This document shows, piece after piece, positions 61,624-64,000 of a stretch of DNA of 64,000 nucleotides. Both the position numbers and the translations under genes were made by a program. The number at the start of each line of letters is the position of its first letter. Within the stretch, counting starts at the first letter, position 1. The notes below the pieces were generated by a model. That model was not told where the DNA came from, ran no database searches, and was given only the letters and a program-made list of their open reading frames with translations. The DNA is from Acidiluteibacter ferrifornacis (lineage in GTDB: Bacteria; Bacteroidota; Bacteroidia; Flavobacteriales_E; Vicingaceae), in the NCBI RefSeq assembly GCF_009909615.1, contig NZ_WWNE01000018.1:184513-248512 (forward strand), in the 5' to 3' direction.

Positions 61624-62632
61624 TCATGAAAAATTCTTGGAAGTAAATCACAGAGGTAAATAAAATACCAAAAAGCATAATCAATTTAGTCAATCGACTA
61701 GCCCACGCGTATTCGTTTTTCTTTTTAGCACTGAATAGTTTAACCATTAATAAAATCAACGGCAACTGGATAAATAATGAAAAGTAGGCGAATGAAATAA
61801 ATTCGGAGCTGATCAATTGCATGTATTGCACCAATGCTAAAAATACAAATGTGATACTGCTAATAATAATCGCTGTATTGTTAGCAACACTAATTCCTGC
61901 AACGATAGGCAAGGTTTTACAGCCTTGTTCCAAATCGCCTTCGTAATCTTCTATGTCTTTTATGATTTCACGAATGAAGGTCAATAGGAAAGCGAAAAGT
62001 GCATAACCAGCAATCCATAATCCGATGTTTTGGAGCACATCCTTGAAGAATACTGCTGCATAAATTGGGTTTTCATTGGGGAATAGGGTAGTGTAGTGTT
62101 GCAACTGCTCTACCAAGTGATTTTTTAACTCGACAAATTCGTACAATCCTGCTGAAATAGGCACCAAAGCTGTTAGACTCGCAATGATGAAATTACCGAC
62201 TAGCATTCTACGTTTGAAATTTACGGAGTAATACCACAATGCTAAAACACTACTTATTTGAATCAGTGCCAACCAAGGAGATTTTAAATACAATGCGATG
62301 TAAATAGAGATGATGATGGCAATTAAACTTATTACGATGTGAGCGCCCATGGCCACTCTGCGTTTAATTAAGTTGCCAACAATGACCTTTTTGGGCTTGT
62401 TGATGATGTCAATTTTGGTATCGAAATAATCGTTGATAATGTACCCAGCTGCTGCTACCATTACGGTGGCGAGCACTAACAGAAAGAATAATGACTCACT
62501 TAGCGCCAAGGTGAATCCTGATCCATTAAGCATTGGGAACATGAGGCCGAAGCGAATGGCATATTGCGTTAATGCAATGATGATAAGGTTGGGTAAACGA
62601 ATGAGGCGAAAAAAGGCAGAGAAGCTTTTCAT
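61613..62632 (-). CDS. UbiA-family prenyltransferase
   Basis: A 339-residue integral-membrane prenyltransferase: nine spans, first Asp-rich motif NDYFDTKIDIINKPKK and second DIEDYEGDLEQGCKTLPI. In Bacteroidota such proteins are often annotated as geranylgeranylglycerol-phosphate geranylgeranyltransferase, but menaquinone or other prenylation is equally possible. Overlaps maf by 11 bp. Confidence 0.87.
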   Translation of the reverse strand: MKSFSAFFRLIRLPNLIIIALTQYAIRFGLMFPMLNGSGFTLALSESLFFLLVLATVMVAAAGYIINDYFDTKIDIINKPKKVIVGNLIKRRVAMGAHIVISLIAIIISIYIALYLKSPWLALIQISSVLALWYYSVNFKRRMLVGNFIIASLTALVPISAGLYEFVELKNHLVEQLQHYTTLFPNENPIYAAVFFKDVLQNIGLWIAGYALFAFLLTFIREIIKDIEDYEGDLEQGCKTLPIVAGISVANNTAIIISSITFVFLALVQYMQLISSEFISFAYFSLFIQLPLILLMVKLFSAKKKNEYAWASRLTKLIMLFGILFTSVIYFQEFFMNAQ

Positions 62633-62776
62633 ATTCGATTGGATGTTTTGCCAAAATTACCTAATCGAGAGTAAAGATGGACTATGGTTGAATACTATTT
62701 TTTTGTTAAGAAAGAATAAATAATGAACTGTTTTTAATTGATTTAATGATAGAGAAGCAACTCTTTTCAGCTCAAT

Positions 62777-62835
62777 TAACCACAAAGGATGCAAAGGGAA
62801 TGTCACAAAGGTCGCAAAGAAGGGAAGTGGTTTTA
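62777..62835 (+). repeat. Dispersed AACCACAAAGG repeat, copy 2
   Basis: TTAACCACAAAGG followed at regular 11-12 bp intervals by GCAAAGGG, CACAAAGG, CGCAAAG and then AAGGGAAGTGGTTTTA. It is one of three copies in the window (25315-25364 reversed, 63581-63640). Confidence 0.7.
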
Positions 62836-62890
62836 ATAGTTAACTCGACTAAACTACTAGACCTATTGTATTCTTAGGTCTTTGTTGATA

Positions 62891-63403
62891 TTATTTTTTT
62901 AATCTATAAGAAACAATAATTATTAATAAGATTAATGGAATAAGAATTACTGAATATTCAAAATATCCTTTTCCAAATCCCTTTAGGCCACTATCAACTG
63001 ATAGATAAACTTTATCATTAGACTTGATTGAAAATGTTCGAACCCTTTCATTGAATTTGAATAAACTCTCCAAGTCGTTTTTTGAAATATTAAAGGTTAT
63101 TCTATCTCCGTATTTTGCGTTCTTACTAAATGATTTGCTATCCCATTTTTTATAACTTACCTGAAAAAAGCATGGGAATTCATTGAGTCTTATGTGGTAA
63201 GTAGAATCATTTTCAGTTTTCTTAATCTTCTTGAAGTAAACTAATACTTGGTCTACTGATTTGAGAGTTCCGTTTATTTCTATAAGGTCAGATTTGCTTT
63301 TTACGTCAGGTCGTTTTACTAGTAAGTAGATTCCACCAATAAAAACTAGTGATAGAAAGAATAGAAATTGAGAATCCCAAATTGTCCGTAAAATATGTTT
63401 CAT
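62891..63403 (-). CDS. Two-span membrane protein of unknown function
   Basis: A 170-residue protein with a hydrophobic segment near each end (about 12-30 and 147-167). A soluble ~110-residue middle part (EINGTLKSVDQVLVYFKKIKK, NDKVYLSVDSG) is probably outside the cytoplasm. No recognised domain. Single gene. Confidence 0.5.
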   Translation of the reverse strand: MKHILRTIWDSQFLFFLSLVFIGGIYLLVKRPDVKSKSDLIEINGTLKSVDQVLVYFKKIKKTENDSTYHIRLNEFPCFFQVSYKKWDSKSFSKNAKYGDRITFNISKNDLESLFKFNERVRTFSIKSNDKVYLSVDSGLKGFGKGYFEYSVILIPLILLIIIVSYRLKK

Positions 63404-63761
63404 TTAGCTTGTTATCAAAAGCTTATTAGAAATAAAGGAGACTTAAATCACTTTTTAAATCGATTCCAAATTAACTAAATTATTTAAAATTATTACTTTA
63501 TGATATTAAACTTTAGAAATATCATAAGTGGTAAGAAAGTGAACATGAACTGATTAATGATGTGAGTAAAACCAACTTAATTAACCGCAAAGTTCTCAAA
63601 GGAAGTGTCGCAAAGGTCACAAAGAAGGGAAGTGGTTTTATATAAAACCTTGGAGGTTTAGTGTTGAGCTTGAAAGTAAATCTTCTAGGTTTGGAGTGTC
63701 AATTGGTATTCGGCTTCACAGACTCTAAGTCCAAGCGAACGTAGGAGGTATAAATATTTTT
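63404..63761. repeat. Intergenic region with dispersed repeat copy 3
   Basis: 358 bp with no gene. 63581-63640 carries a third copy of the TTAACCGCAAAG...CGCAAAGGTCACAAAG element. The flanks are AT-rich. Confidence 0.6.
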
Positions 63762-64000
63762 CTATAAAACTTGTTGCCATTTATTAGATTCCGCAAAATC
63801 TTTTATAATCTCATTTCTATGAGTTAAAAACTTTGACATGTAGTTTTTTAGAAAAACAAAGTCAGCAACCTTACCGATAATCCCAAATGGAGAAGTGTAA
63901 TCGAAGATATCTGTCATTTGTGTAATCCCATTTTTGAATTCAAAAAAATGCTCATGTTTGAATTTTTTGAATACTCCTTTTTTCATTTCGTCAACGAAAT
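63762..64000 (-). CDS. SRPBCC-family protein, partial (5' end outside the window)
   Basis: On the minus strand the C-terminal ~80 residues are visible (FVDEMKKGVFKKF at the edge, HEHFFEFKNGITQMTDIFDY, SPFGIIGKVADFVFLKNYM). The frame stays open to the right edge. The SPFGIIGKVAD block is a hallmark of small SRPBCC ligand-binding proteins. Ligand unknown. Confidence 0.7.
   Translation of the reverse strand, partial: FVDEMKKGVFKKFKHEHFFEFKNGITQMTDIFDYTSPFGIIGKVADFVFLKNYMSKFLTHRNEIIKDFAESNKWQQVL

Overview
The window looks like chromosome of an AT-rich Bacteroidota bacterium, probably of the Flavobacteriales. The evidence is the TAnnTTTG-type promoter boxes in front of many genes, the long acidic and alanine-rich tail on ribosomal protein S16, the mixture of DUF4920, PD40-OmpA, AsmA, ComB and UbiA-family proteins, and integrase and intergenic-repeat types typical of that group. 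I recognised no rRNA, tRNA or CRISPR array.

The most unusual content is two integron-like gene-cassette loci. Locus A (1-3320) has a tyrosine recombinase (1704-2852, minus strand), a perfect 14-bp hairpin five bases after its stop codon, and then gene cassettes on the same strand: an EEP-fold nuclease/phosphatase, then a cassette with two convergent small genes, then an array that runs off the left edge. Locus B (50390-53260) has the same head hairpin and two cassettes (a membrane protein with a DGQHR protein, and a DUF4062 protein) but no integrase. In both loci the cassettes are separated by an almost identical ~134-bp structured site with 16-bp inner arms and GTTRRRY/RYYYAAC-like outer cores. 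Each complete cassette begins and ends with mutually complementary 9-10 nt sequences, the rule for integron cassettes and attC sites. The recombinase lacks an obvious IntI-type insertion, so this may be an integron analogue built on a Xer-like enzyme. An IS110-family element with a candidate bridge RNA caps locus B and joins it to a truncated DoxX gene.

The rest is mainly housekeeping and metabolism. 3326-7937 holds a DnaQ/GIY-YIG nuclease, pterin dehydratase, lipoate ligase and pyrophosphatase. 8168-13687 holds a patatin-like membrane lipase and three histidine-degradation genes (hutI, hutG, ftcD). 13802-21535 holds chorismate synthase, a dicarboxylate/amino-acid symporter, AsmA, an OmpA/PD40 protein and a DUF4920 lipoprotein. 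21594-25903 holds fmt, a MATE exporter, an RlmI-type methyltransferase and ndk.

26312-40266 is an envelope and glycan region: a frameshifted polytopic protein, a clan GH-A hydrolase, an LtaS-like sulfatase fused to a glycerophosphodiesterase domain, a glycosyltransferase-methyltransferase-glycosyltransferase run, then gcvT, comB, a zinc phospholipase/nuclease and an exported transglutaminase-like protein. 40330-49130 holds a PLP enzyme, small stress proteins, a pseudouridine synthase, a membrane-anchored winged-helix regulator divergent from a lipoprotein gene, and a DODA-dioxygenase operon cut off by the IS. 53482-64000 holds pirin, map, nitroreductase, trmN6-rimM-rpsP, aroQ, xerD, maf and a UbiA prenyltransferase, with several dispersed intergenic repeats.
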